From Anarhynchus alexandrinus (taxonomy: Eukaryota > Chordata > Aves > Charadriiformes > Charadriidae): a DNA stretch of 64,000 bases. Under the pieces are notes generated by a model. That model saw only the letters and a program-made list of their open reading frames with translations, was not told the DNA's origin and searched no databases. Below, one piece after another: positions 12,399-24,900 of this stretch; positions within the stretch are counted from its first letter, which is position 1, and each line of letters opens with the position of its first letter. The stretch covers positions 590,564 to 654,563 of the forward strand of contig VUYV01000212.1 in assembly GCA_008711295.1 (NCBI GenBank), read 5' to 3'. A program made the position numbers and the translations under genes.

Positions 12399-15300
12399 CC
12401 TTAGTTGAAGTGTCTGTGTGTGTTTCTTTTATTTATCAACTGCAAATCAAGTATGTATTGAACGGAAATTACCCAAATAAAAACTTGTACTGATGTTCTT
12501 CTTGTCTTGAGAAATACTGTCCTCTAAAAAAATATGATTGTAGCAGTGGAGGCTGTACCACTAGCCGAATTTCAGAGAGTTTGGAATGACCTTGCAGGTT
12601 CTAGTTTCCTCTGTATTAGACCGCGACTTCTGGTACTCTGATTCTTGTTCATGTATTCAAAGGAAATAGATGCATGTTCTGTGTGGTAGGTGTTGGAGAG
12701 TGAATAGGGGGTTTTGTCTTGAAACAAAATTATGGCACAGCTTTAAGCTGTTAATGATTTTTTATAAGTTTATCCTCATTAGCTCTATTACTAAGCCTCC
12801 AGGTTTTTTTCTCCCCTCTTTTTCATCCCACTCTGTCCTTGCTGTTTGCCTCCCACTGATTTTTTAGAGGAAATTTTAATTACCCCAGTGATACAAAGCA
12901 GACAGAGATGACCTGATGTCTGGGTCTTTTCCTAAAGTGATTCCTGGCAAACATACTGAAATTCATTAATTAGTTCTGCTTCAGACCAGAAAGAACAGAT
13001 CAGTATTCTCTTGTAGCAGCAGAATCTAATCTACATTTCCATGTACAACTATACATCTCGTCATAAACTTGCAGAATAGGCCAAGTTAAATCCTCCCAGC
13101 CATGGGTTTTTTGAATTTCTAAAATTGGCTCTAGTATAAGAGCTCAGGATCTAGAGTCCAACACTGTTGTTGCAGATTAAGGGGAGTCTGGCAAAATTCC
13201 TTGGGCTGCTGCCATGTGGATCTGCTGGTAGAATGCAGTATGATAATATGTTGAGTTTGGCTCATTACTCTCAAGAAATGCTTCCATAGACTTTGTGGGA
13301 CACAGGTTTAGGAATTGGAATGGTTATACGTAGGGATGGTCTTGCGCTCACTGCTCTAGACAGAGCTGTTATTAGCGGTGTATATCCAAGATGGTTTGTG
13401 GTTTGTTTAGCCCTGTAAAATACCCATTTTGTACTATTGCATAGAGAGAAATAGGTCAAACATACCAATGTTTTAAATAGCTTGACAAGAGTCTCATCTT
13501 TTTTGCTGTAACTTTTATACTGCAGGCTTGAAGACTGAACCACTGCTTAAGTGCAACTTTAAATTCTGCTTTCATGTAAGATTGGACCTAAACAACCATT
13601 TAAAATACTGGACTAACTGGGCTAGGACTGACTAACAGTTGGATTTGTTGCTTGATAAAACTTTGAGTGCTATGTGTCTTAGTCTTCTCCTATATGTAAA
13701 TTGTTTCACTTAGCTTCCGAGTTTGCCCCCAAGTAGGTCAATAGCAGGATGCCAGTGCTTTTGAGAACTAAATTGTAGAGAATGGTATTCTATAAATCTA
13801 GTACAGTTAGGCCACAGTCTCAAAAACTGTGTAACACTGAATGGGACTGTGAAGTCCTTAAGCTTTGAGGTTGGTTTTGTACATTTTTATTGCTTCTTGA
13901 ATGAGGTAATTAAATGAGCGGACTTCATTCGCATCTTTATACAGGCATTAGTCAAAGTTGTGGTAACTTCTCAGTCCAGATAAGTGATGGTGCTAGACCT
14001 GACTTTACTTGAAGGGGGGATTTTTTTGGAGTAGCAAAGAAATCTTCTATCAAATAACATGTTCCAATCCTGTTCTCCCGTTGGAGGGTTTACATCCTAT
14101 TGGATATGTGGGATTGCCTCGCCACGCATCTGATAACAACAGCTTGCAGTGCAAGAAGACAATCTGAAACTTAGTCAGGTGTGGTCCTATACTGTGGTGC
14201 AAGTCAGTCAAAACACGGGAATGTTTGTACCATTTCAGGGGCTCATGTAGTACATCATGTGTGTATAATTTCAAATTCCATCTTCTGTGCATATGCAGCG
14301 TGCTTCTGACAACAGGTCACTCACAGCAGGCATCTTTTACTAGCTGCTGAAACATTTATACTTCAGTGGCATTTACATAATTAATAAGGCTAGGAGCAAA
14401 TTTGAATAAAATCAAAACCAAAAAACTTTTCTCCCCACAACTGAAATAGGGCATGCCCCCATCCCCCCATTATCAGGCAGACGTTACAGTGCTTATGTCA
14501 GTGCAGCAGCAGACAAATATCCATTAAGCTATGATGCAAAAATACTTGTCTATTTAAGTGAAAAGAAAGCAAGAAAGAGAAGTCTGACTGCTGTATGTGC
14601 ACTTCTTAGGGCAGAGGTTGACCTTCTGTTTGCTTTTCAGATGCTCACCTTTGCAAAACTGTGGTACGAGCTGTAGCTTTGGTCTGCAACAGAAAGAAAT
14701 TCCCGCTGCTGAAAAAGCAGGTCTAGTTATGGATGGGCTGTACTGGATTTTATTTTCTTACTGAAAAGACAAAGAAAATACCAAAGTAGGGATGAATGCA
14801 AATATGAGCTGTTTGAAAGAGGAAGAATGACCCCAAATATACTTTTTTGTGCAACACATGAGTGCAGGATGTTTCCCATGTCTTTTATATAAAAAAACCC
14901 CAACTGGTGATCTTTTTAGTGGTGGTTGTGTGTGTGTGGTTTTTTTGGGGTTGGGGGTTTGTTTGTTTTCGTGTGTCTCAGAATCCTGCAGGGCAACTTA
15001 TGATACTTGGTGATTTCATTGCTGAGTATGACAGTCTCAATTTGCTCCGCATGGCTACATTTGCTCTGCAGATAGTCAAGAGGTTGCATTCTCTAGTTCA
15101 TATCTAAATATTTCTTTCAGGAATCCCTTTGTTCTCTGTGGAAACAGGTGCTGAATGTAAGCACAAGGGAAAAAGTGCTGCAGCTTGTAACGTTGCATCA
15201 GAGAAACGTAAGAGTGAGAGGATGGAGTTTGTGTGGACCCTTGCCCTGCTCCCAGTGAGTGTGGAGAAGAGGTGGCCTCGTGCTACCCAGGAGCTCTCGG

Positions 15301-17389
15301 GAGGTGATCTCTGCTTCCTAGAAAGCAATATACTACTTACTGACCTTATCCCAGAAATGAAACTTCCCTACCAATCTGTTGTAACAAGAAGTCGAGAGCA
15401 GAGTGAGGTAAAAGAGGGGATGGGCCTGATGCCCACCTGAGTGCCTTGTCTGCAGAAGGGAACTTGGATGGCCTGCCATCAGCCCAGCGCTGTCACTGGG
15501 TAGCACTGGGTTGCGCTGAGCAGCGCTGTTGCAAAACATTGGTGCACAGCTTTGCCACTAAAAAAAATAAAAGTAGAGGTGATGTGCTGATCCTGACAGT
15601 GAAAGAGAGGACTTGGTACCCCAAACTTGTTTTATTAGAGGAGAGAGAACTGTTCTGGGGAGTTCATGATTACCTGCAACTGGTATCACTATGAAGTTAG
15701 CTAGTATGTGCTGGACTGCTGCTGTTTCAAGTGTGACTTCACTGCTTTCTTGTTACTTCTCCTGTTTATTGTATAGGGTTTTTTACTCCCCTAAAGCAGA
15801 ACAAACCACTAACCTTTTTTTTTCTCTCATCACATAGCTACTTGCGATTAGAAATCTACTTGGTTTCATACCTGCCTCCAATTCATTATCCTGTTGCCTG
15901 TCTGGCACCTGAGTATCATTGAGTAGGGATCGCCTTTATGTCTTTCGTGAAGATGTTTCGCTTTTGTGACTCTGTTTCTCACGCTAATAGTTTTAGAAGA
16001 GTGTATTGAAATATTTGTGAGAGACAAGGAAAAAACGCTTAAGAATTTTACTGCTACCTGTGCAAGTCACCTAAATGCATACAAGGAAGCTCATCTCTTA
16101 CAAAGTACTCCTGGGGAATACTTGTTCTTCTCACCGTCATTAATTTCAGTGGAGATGTGTGGATAAGGCTGTACAAATAAACACAGCTGTGGAATGTGAC
16201 ATAGTAAACAACATGCTTGAAACCTCTTGGCAGAGAGTTATTTACCAGAGAGCCCAAATGCAACACTTAGTCCATGGAAAAGATGGCATTTAAAGTTTTG
16301 GTACTTTTGAATTTTTTCAGAAGCAAATATTTATCCCTAAAACTGCTCAATCTACCCTTGTATTCACACATAAGGGGGCAGTGTGGTACTGTTAGCCAAG
16401 TGCCATGTAGGTGCACATTAGATTTCATTATTGTATATTGCATCATGTTTTAAGAAATGGCTTTAGCACTCTGAGCACAATTAGAGCTTTGTTGCTGTCT
16501 GAGAGTACTGCTGTGTCTGTACTGGGGAGAACCAGGTTGGGCTGTTTCCTTTCTTCTTTATAAACATTTTGTTTTTAGAGAGTTCCTTGTACTATTTTGA
16601 TGCTGTCTTGCAAACCCTTGTTTGTAGGCATGTGAAGGAGTGAGAGCCAGTTTTCTGGTATGGGAAAGTTCAAATTACATCATTTTACCTCCCCCCAAGA
16701 AACATTAACTTACTGGGAAGGAAGGTAATATTTCCACTGGAGCTTTCCTTTGCACACCATATATAGGCTTCTGGCCCACTGCTGCCCAGTTTTGGCAATA
16801 TGATCATTCTTCCACAGTTTTCATGGAAGATGGTGTTTCTGATTATTTTGTACCAGCAGAGTCTTCTACTTGCCAGTATGAGACTGATGGTTAAGTGGCT
16901 ATAAGCCAGGGTATACATGGGTTCTTGGGTCATCTTATTCCTACACACGTTCAGAGTTAACAGGCCAGGATATGATGGCATGTGGAGTTTGTTACACTTT
17001 TAACATGATGTCTTGCGTGCCTTACCACAGGATGTTATGGCATTTTTCTCACCTGTAGAGTAGCCTGGCTGGCTTTTAGTTCCGTGATGCACCTGACGTG
17101 TCCCGTAATAATCCAAAAATGTGTTGTCTGTGGCATCTCTTTATACCTTCTCCATGAGTTTCTACTTCGTATAAAGCTCCCGCTTTGAAGAATCATTGAG
17201 TCTCTTTATAATATTTGCTCTACAGATACGTGGCAATGTAAAGTTGCAGGGCAAAAGAACACTGTATACTGTTTCATTATATCTTGTATTACTGTATTGC
17301 GTTGCTGTAAGGTGCTGTACGGACACAGGGCTTTTCTTGTGTGGCTACTGTTTGTGTTTTTCTCTATCTGCTGGTTTGTCTTTGATGAA

Positions 17390-17566
17390 AGCACAGGTTG
17401 CCCAGGGAAGCTGTGGCTGCCCCATCCTTGGAGGTGTTCAAGGCTAGCTTGGACAGGGCTTGGAGCAAACTGGTCTAGTGGAAGGTGTCCCTGCTCATCA
17501 CAGGGGCGTTGAAACTAGACGATCTTTAAGGTCCCTTTCAACCCAAACCATTCTATGATTCTATGA
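17390..17566 (+). mobile_element. CR1 LINE 3' fragment (plus strand)
   Basis: About 175 bp of a 5'-truncated CR1 retrotransposon. It contains the typical CAGGTTGCCCAGGGAAGCTG and CCTTGGAGGTGTTCAAGG segments from the end of ORF2 and the 3' UTR (GGTCCCTTTCAACCCAAACC). It ends in the CR1 terminal units TTCTATGATTCTATGA. Scattered substitutions indicate an old, immobile copy. CR1 elements have no poly(A) tail and end in such 8-bp units, which fixes the 3' end and orientation. Confidence 0.92.
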
Positions 17567-18447
17567 AATATAGATTAAGCTAATTTGTTCATGTGAGTCT
17601 GCTGTGATCACTTACAAAAGGCTGCTGTTAAATTGTACACCAGCATACGATAATTTTCTAGAAGTAAATCAGCATCATTAGACTGTACCCTGTATGTGAC
17701 AGTTAAAGTAGAAATGCTATCAGGTTGAGCAAATCTGCATTGCTGGTTAATCCAGAGAGAAATGCCATGGTATTTTGTATGGAGTGATGATAGGCTAATG
17801 GTCATGACTTGACAGATAAAATGATGACAAGAAGGAAATCCTTTTTATATGCGTCTTTGTGAATATCATCACTTAATATAAATGTGACTCAATATGAAAT
17901 GGTTAACTGAAAAAATTCTTGCATGGAATGTTACTATGCTATCTCTCACTAAAAACCCCTGCCCTCAAAATTTGCCTCTTGCTGTCTTCAAGAGTACTTT
18001 TTTTAAATTAAAATGGATGATACTATAATGATATCACAAGTTTTGAAAATTAAAATGGGTATTCTGGAAAAATTATAGATCCTAGCTAAAGCTATAAAGC
18101 TTTTTGGTTACTGGTTCATAAAGTTAGTATCCCCCTTTTTCCCCTTCCCCTCAATTCTTGCTGGCAAGTGTGGCTGCAAGTATTTTGTCTTTGGATTAAC
18201 TGATTTCCAGCTTGGTTGATGTGTAGACAGTGCTCTTGCTTATTTTCCTAGTATATTTATTTATTTATTTTAAAAGCACTCATTAAAGACCCACAGCATA
18301 CTCCCAAACTTGAAGGAATGGATTTTTGGCTCCTGCCTGCTTTGAATGAAATCCAAAACAAATGTTGTTTGATAATGGTTTACAGTTGCATTACACAGGT
18401 TGCTCTTCGTGATAAATAATTAACACCCTTTGTGTTCTTGATTGCAG

Positions 18448-18598
18448 ATTTTCAAAACCCTGCCTGATGCTACTTTCCCTGAGCCAATCTCTATGTCAGT
18501 ATCTCCTCCAAATGCCCCACCAAGGCAATCAAGAAGACAAGGACAACGTATTAAGAGGCCTCTGGCTGTGTACAATCTCTGTCTTGAGCTGGATGATG
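18448..18598 (+). CDS. ARHGAP10: ARHGAP10 exon, post-GAP linker
   Basis: A 151-bp exon with acceptor TTGATTGCAG and donor GTAAGA. It enters in phase 0 and exits with one base (G). It encodes IFKTLPDATFPEP, then a proline/basic stretch (SPPNAPPRQSRRQGQRIKRP), then AVYNLCLELDD. The IFxTxPDATFPEP start and the RQSRRQGQRxKRPxAVYNLCLELxD segment match my recollection of ARHGAP10 and differ from ARHGAP26, whose linker begins IFNTVPDMPLTNAQ. This is the main reason for naming the paralogue. The Arg/Lys-rich patch lies in a region expected to be disordered; a regulatory or binding role is inference. Confidence 0.93.
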
Positions 18599-21500
18599 GT
18601 AAGATGTTAGTACCAATTTCAGTCTTTGCAGCAGATGGGCTGTGTATCCTATCTTCAGTAGGTGTTTTCATTTCATGTTTCATTTGTATATGTGTGTGCA
18701 TGTACATGCATGCTTGTTTAATTGCTTTAGAACATGTAAAGAAGCAAAGGGAGTACAGAGAAAGGAGAGCATAGAGAGTACTGTCCTGTGGCATATGTTT
18801 AAAAGTAGGACGAACTGTCTTAAATATGCTTTTCCCCTCTAAAAAAGAAGCAGTTCCCATTTCTTTGGAGAAGTCTCTTTGACCTCTACTGAAGATTACA
18901 CAGCCATAAGATAAATGGAGAGAGAACTAAAATTAAAGCAAATCTTTTATGAGAAGAGCTAATGCATTCTACAGTTAAATTCGTCTGGATTAAAGGCTCA
19001 GGTCACCACTGCACTAGAGAATACTAGTACTTCACTTGAATCTTTAATACCTTGATGTAACTATCATTAAATACTTGTAAACTTGCCTTACTGTTGAGAA
19101 GCAAAGAAAAAAATAACTTGCTTTTGCATGGAGTCTGCAGTAGCAACATACAGTGGGGCAAAGGGTGTATAACATCTTATATATTCTGACTGTTGGCCAG
19201 AAACATAATCATTTTCCTGAAATTTCATTGCTTGGGGGTACATACAGTACTGAGAAGGCAAGTCAGGGCTCATTTTGTGTTACAGATTTTCTCCACCCTA
19301 TTCCCTTTCTCCCTCCTAATGTTGTTAGTCAATTGTCGTTTCACATGAAGAATCATGGCATCAGGGCACAAAGTCCATGTTCTTAGAAGTGAAAATAAAC
19401 AAGAATATTTCGAACTCCTGCAGTAGAATGAGATTCACTGATGAATTGTCATTAAATTAGTGGTCAACAGTGGTTGATTTCTTAAGGAAAGAGCACAAAT
19501 ACCTACAACAGCTGTTAAGTGCAGGCTTTAGAAATAAACTCAAAACTGTTTATTGTCTCAAAGCCAGTTTTACAGAGAGTCTGCAAGAAATTCAGCACGC
19601 CTGCCATCAGGTTTAATTCACCAGAGAGATATGTAATCTCTGTGCCTTTCTTTTCTTGCATCAAATATGAAACTAAATGCCTGGACTAGAAGGTGTTTAA
19701 GGTGCATCTGCTTAAAAAAGCTTAAGCTGTGTTAATTTGAATAATATGCTACCAAAAGCTAAATAAGCTCTTGAGCTATATCTGCAATAATAAATCTATC
19801 CTCATTTGAAAAACAAAACAAAATTGAAGCCACTCACAGAGTTGTTTACATCTAATTTTGAATGTGAATCCCAGCAGGTCACAAGAAGTACCACAACTTC
19901 TCCAATTCCATGCTGCAAGGTGTGCACTGAGAACCTGACTGTGACCCTAGCACAGTAGACAGAAAGTATTTGATGGATTATTTTTTTTGTAAGATCCAAA
20001 AATACAGTGTTACTGTTGAAAACTGTTATAAATGTTCCATTTCTCCTAAATACAGTCTGCATTTTTGTCTAATTCTGGCATCTCAACAAAGAGAAGAACT
20101 GGGGTTGTTAAAGGCTGTAATTGTTAGATATCATACAGCAATTTGGTACTTGTCTGGGAGTTCTAGTGTGGTGAATTAAAGAATAACCTAATACGTCATT
20201 ATGCATGGTAGAACTGTGTTGAAGGCTGAATCACAGTGAAGGTGAAGTCACGGTTCCTCGTTGGATGGCACTGAGTTTCAGTGGGATCTGAAAATAATGT
20301 TTCCCCTTGTGACTTCTAAAAAAATATCCTCTGTAGTGTCTCCCATTGCCTCCAAAGGCAGCAGCATTCTCAATCTGTTGATACTAGAAACTGGCTGTTG
20401 GTAGGTCCTGGCTACATGCTAATATTATTTTATTTGTGTTTAGCCAGATAGTTGAGTCAGTAACGTGGTCAGTAGTTGATACAACGGTTGGTTGGCATGT
20501 GCGCAGTATACATGGTAATACAGTACCTTGAGCCCAACTGTGTCCTTGCATTATCCGAGGAACTACCCTAATGGATACAGGGTGCATAAATCAGCCAGGC
20601 TGATTAATTATCTAGTGACTGAGTAGAGCTCAGCGACTCCAAATATGCGCCGTGGCCTTCAGTTACTTTGTTCTTTGGAGAGGGGGGGAAGGAATAAAAG
20701 TGAGCCTGGGCTTCGTTCCATATTTACCTAGTTTCTTGGCTAACAAATGCGTGTTTTATAACTGCTCTTTGGAAGATTTTATCCTGTGTGTGTTTTTAAC
20801 AGGAAATTAAACATTAAACCCCTTCCCTCCCCCCTCTTTATTCACAATGGCATGAGTTAAGCACCAGGCATAAGCCAGTGTTTTGTATTTCCTGGATATG
20901 GCAAAATTATCATAATCTTGTTTTAAACCAAGTAGCTGATACATATTTATATGTAAATATATTTGCAGACAAATATCTTTAAAGTTATTGTAATTATATA
21001 TAAATATTTTCTATGCCTTGAAACTAGAAGTATGTTGGAGACAAAATCTCACTGCGCTGGAAAACTTCTTGAGTGTGTTTCTTTTAGGATTGTTATGCAA
21101 ACCAGGAAATTGTTAGAAAAGCGGAAACAAGTCTTTAACTATCAGCTGCTCCAGGGAGTTAACAGGCTTCAGAATCCACTGCTTGAATTGGAAATGCAGG
21201 GTTCGGGCCAGCTTTTCTTTTTAAAAGCACGTTTGCAGTCGGGAAGCTTCTTGACTGCACACAAAATGTATGCAGCAACCACCCAGAAAGGGCTGTAAGT
21301 GACATAAATATTGATAGACATAATTGCTGAAGAACACACACTATGTTTGATAAAAATCTTTATTTTGCCTTCTAGTAATTAGCTGTACTGAGTTCTGATA
21401 GCGCATAGATTTTCCTTCTACATGGCAATTAGATGATTAAACCTATTTGCAAACAATTCAAGTATTATATTTACTACCGTAAGGATGTTCATTTCCTGAA

Positions 21501-21774
21501 ACACAAACTTAAGTCACAGATGATACTGTCTGTTTTTCTTTCAACTTCTTTCCTCTGTGGTAAGCCAGTTACTAAATTTTCACTCTGAAGTTTTTCGACA
21601 CCTCAGTGTCTCAAGTAGAACTAGACTTAATGGGGAACTCTGAGCTACTTTCATACGTGGCCTAAACTCGAAGTTCTTGTTTCAGCAAAACGTAGATTTG
21701 TCTGAGATTTACATTAGGATAATTTCCAGAATTTTCTTGCCTTCCAAAATGAAGACATGGGATTTGGTGTTGTG

Positions 21775-21817
21775 TTTTTTTTTTTTTTTTTCTTTTTCTG
21801 GAAATANCCCCCCCCCC
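21775..21817 (+). repeat. Poly-T and poly-C homopolymers around an ambiguous base
   Basis: Seventeen T, a short spacer, one undetermined base at 21807, then ten C. Homopolymers of this kind are prone to sequencing error, and the N shows the assembly did not resolve the junction. No biological role is claimed. Confidence 0.9.
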
Positions 21818-21906
21818 ACTATCTGAATGAATTTTAGAGTGAACAAAGTAGCAATGCAGAAACTCCTGTGTCTTACAGTTTCAGCTATGTACAAACAACT
21901 TTGCAT

Positions 21907-21926
21907 TCTCTCTCTCTCTCTCTCTC
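21907..21926 (+). repeat. (TC)10 microsatellite
   Basis: Ten perfect TC dinucleotides in the intron, followed by CCCGC. Its length is probably polymorphic. Confidence 0.9.
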
Positions 21927-24900
21927 CCGCTGCAGAGAAAGACTGTTAGCTAGAACAGGGAGTTGTTTATCCTGTTCTCCTAAAAATGTCATTGTGTCTT
22001 TATTTTCCATTGGGACAGTCAGTATATATCAGAAGAGAGCTCTGTTTATATTTCTTCTAGAGGGCAATGCAGTGTTACAGTTTTGTTCCCTCCCAATTTT
22101 ATTTTAATTTTTATATACTTTTCTCATCGTGTAGCAAAATAAACCGTTTGTTGTTTTGCTTATTTTTTTTTTCTGTGCCAGAGACTTAGAGATTATCAAA
22201 CTATTTTGCAGGGCTACTAGAGCAACATGGCAAGAAAAGTCCTGTGTAAGGTAGGCAGTATAACGCAGTCCATCCAAGATGAGCAGAGAGTCAGCATGAA
22301 TTGCATAAATCACACCTGGAGTCAAGTGGCTGTTGCGTGGCAATTTGTCCGACTACAGAACAACTTGTTTTCTGAACAACCCAAAATATACTTCTTAAGC
22401 CACAGTGCTTGCTGATGCCTTATTCTATTTGAATACGCTCTGGGTGTCAAAATTTCTCATTGGCACTTTCACAGACATAGCACACTAGTATCGTATGGGG
22501 GCTTCTTTGTTTTTTTTTTAAGGTGTTTGTCTCCTATCCCCCCACTCTGGAACTCAGGAGGCATATGGGGTGTTTGTGATAGCTTGCTGCTGCTGCTGTA
22601 AACTAAATATTATATTTATAGTGCTTTAGAAAGCAGATTCTTGTGTAGAATTCCAATAGAAATAAAAATTAGAACTTCTATTTAACTCCTTAAAACTTTG
22701 TACTAACTTGTATTATGCTCTGAAGTATTTAAGGAAGCCAAAGTATGAATGGTATGTTAGTGTCGAATAGGAGTAGCTCTTTTTGATGATATTTTTTTGT
22801 GGGAATTGGAGTGAGACAGTGTCTTAAATTGAGTGATAAATTAATTTGCGTGAGCTACTGTGGCATTCAATTAAATTACTTCATCAAAGTAAAATGCGAT
22901 ACACGTAATGGTTTTATAGCTTCCATGCAGTATTCCCTCTCCCTCCTCCTCCCTTCCCTTCCTGCCCCAAACAAATAAGTAAAAAACCATAAACTTCACT
23001 TGGAATTACTGAACCTAAAACCTGGATGTTAGAGGAAACCTTGGATTTATAATGAGGAGATTGGTCTTCAGGGCTGGAATGGCCCAGAGCTGCAAGGTTG
23101 CAGGTGTGAAACCTGGCCTTGAACTCTTGCTATTTCTGAATCTGCTGCTTGGAAGTGTTTCTGTAACCTGGCACATAGTAGGGGAAATGGAAAGAAAAGC
23201 AGCTACATAGGCATATCAAAAAGCCATAAGGGCTTGCAACACTTGCTTACAAAGCTATTGTTAACAGCTGAGCAGAACTCACAGTTTATGCTGTTACAAA
23301 ATAGGTGCACCAATATTGGTTGTGAGGGGAAGATCAGGATGACTGCGTAGAATTTAAGATCCTCTGTATTTCACCTTGCTGCAAGAATAGTTCCTGCAAT
23401 TCTGCCTGATCTATCACAGCTTTTTCCAACTGATGGCTCTGAGAAGAATGAGTACTATACAAAGTAAAAGTCTTTTTAAGCTACTGCCAGTAAAGGTGAA
23501 GCTTTTTCGTAGGTAATAGTGGGTACGTATACGGTCCTAGTTTCCTATCAATAATCAGCTAGTGCTTGGAAAGCTTTGGGTCCATAGAAGGTACTTATTT
23601 TCTTGGAGGTATGGAATAATTTTGGCTTCTGCTTTGTATACACAATATACATTGTATGGCCATTGTTATACCTGTGAGAAATCTACTTGCTACAGCCTAC
23701 TTGCTGCGCAGTTATCTGAAAGCAAATTTAACTGTCGTAATGTGGTAAACATCACCTAACTTCTTTTCAAATGATGTGTGTCAAATCTTCATGGTTGGTA
23801 TGAGAATTGCCTTAGTATCATCGCCAGTGCTTCTCCGCTTTCAGTACATGAAATCTAGAGGCTGTAGAAATGTTCGAAATAAACACATCCACATGTGCAC
23901 ACACACGCACACACCAGGAGTCAGAGGTATAGAGAAAGGGAATACGAATAGACTTAAAACTAAAATCTGAATTTAAAGGAGGAATGGGGAGTTCAGGAGA
24001 AAGGGTCAGTCTTTCCTTGAGGCCAGGCATTATTAAAAACCTCTGATCTCCTGTAATAATCCATCATCTCTTTAATTCTCTACCTTCTGCACACAGACAT
24101 GCAAGGGCACATAATACTGTAAGAAGGCCAATTTGGCATGCTAAAAGCCATTAATCCCGGGCATTGGAAATCACTGACGTATCTTTTCTACATGCCAGCT
24201 GTGCCCTGGCCAACCTCTGTTGGTTGAAAGTAAATGCTCTCATCCAGCACACAAGAGTATAAGTAGAACAAAGACTTGAAGCTGTTCATCTCTTCAGTCA
24301 GTTTGCTATAGATGAGAGTGTGCATTTCACTGAATGAGGTGTTTCCTCACATGGGGTGCTCTTGCTTCCCTTCACTGGTGACACGGATGGCAGAGAAGAT
24401 CTTGGAGGGAGGAGTTGGTGAACTTTCTGAAAGGCTGGTATGCGAGTTAGAAGATATGATTCCTTTTCCTGTTCTGCTCCCGCTCTGTCAGTGTTTTTAA
24501 TTCCATCAGAAAAAAAGGTATTCTTGTTCTTCCATTAGCTTCTGGGAGTCTTTGTCCTATTTGCTCTTCTTTTTCCCTTTTATTTTCTGTTTTCTTTTTT
24601 TGAAAGTTGCATTTAGTGCAAGGTGAATTACATTACTATCACTTCTTTCCTTCTCAGCTGTACTTGCAACTTGCTGAACCAGGGAGATTGAAGGAGTACT
24701 TAGGGGGTATCATGGAGTGGTGGGACTAGCTTGGCTAGGATTGCAGTCTCATTGAAGACTAGTTGACTGGGGCCAAGCGAATTAGCCTCGGAGACAGTGT
24801 CAGTGGGAATCTGTGAGCAAGAAGATGCGTGATGCCTGACAGGTTTGGTTATCCCACTGAGCAACTGGGTTTCTGTTGTTCTGCAACGGATGCAAATTCA

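Larger units (their letters stand above)
2995..18447 (+). other. ARHGAP10: ARHGAP10 intron, 15.5 kb
   Basis: GT-AG intron (GTAAGC to GTTCTTGATTGCAG). It contains a CTG-rich run (3538-3561), an A-rich tract (3633-3665), a possible alternative terminal exon (11984-12398) and a plus-strand CR1 tail (17390-17566). The open frames at 5889-6353 (minus), 7318-7722 (plus) and 15104-15694 (both strands) show no recognisable domain and I regard them as chance. I see no other gene, RNA gene or large repeat. Confidence 0.8.

Noticed and set aside
15104..15694. Cluster of opposing open frames in a GC-richer patch
   Set aside because: No domain, no transposon signature I can name, and frames on both strands argue for composition rather than coding.
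18420..18860. 146-codon minus-strand frame across an ARHGAP10 exon
   Set aside because: It is the antisense shadow of the real exon at 18448-18598 plus flanking intron.
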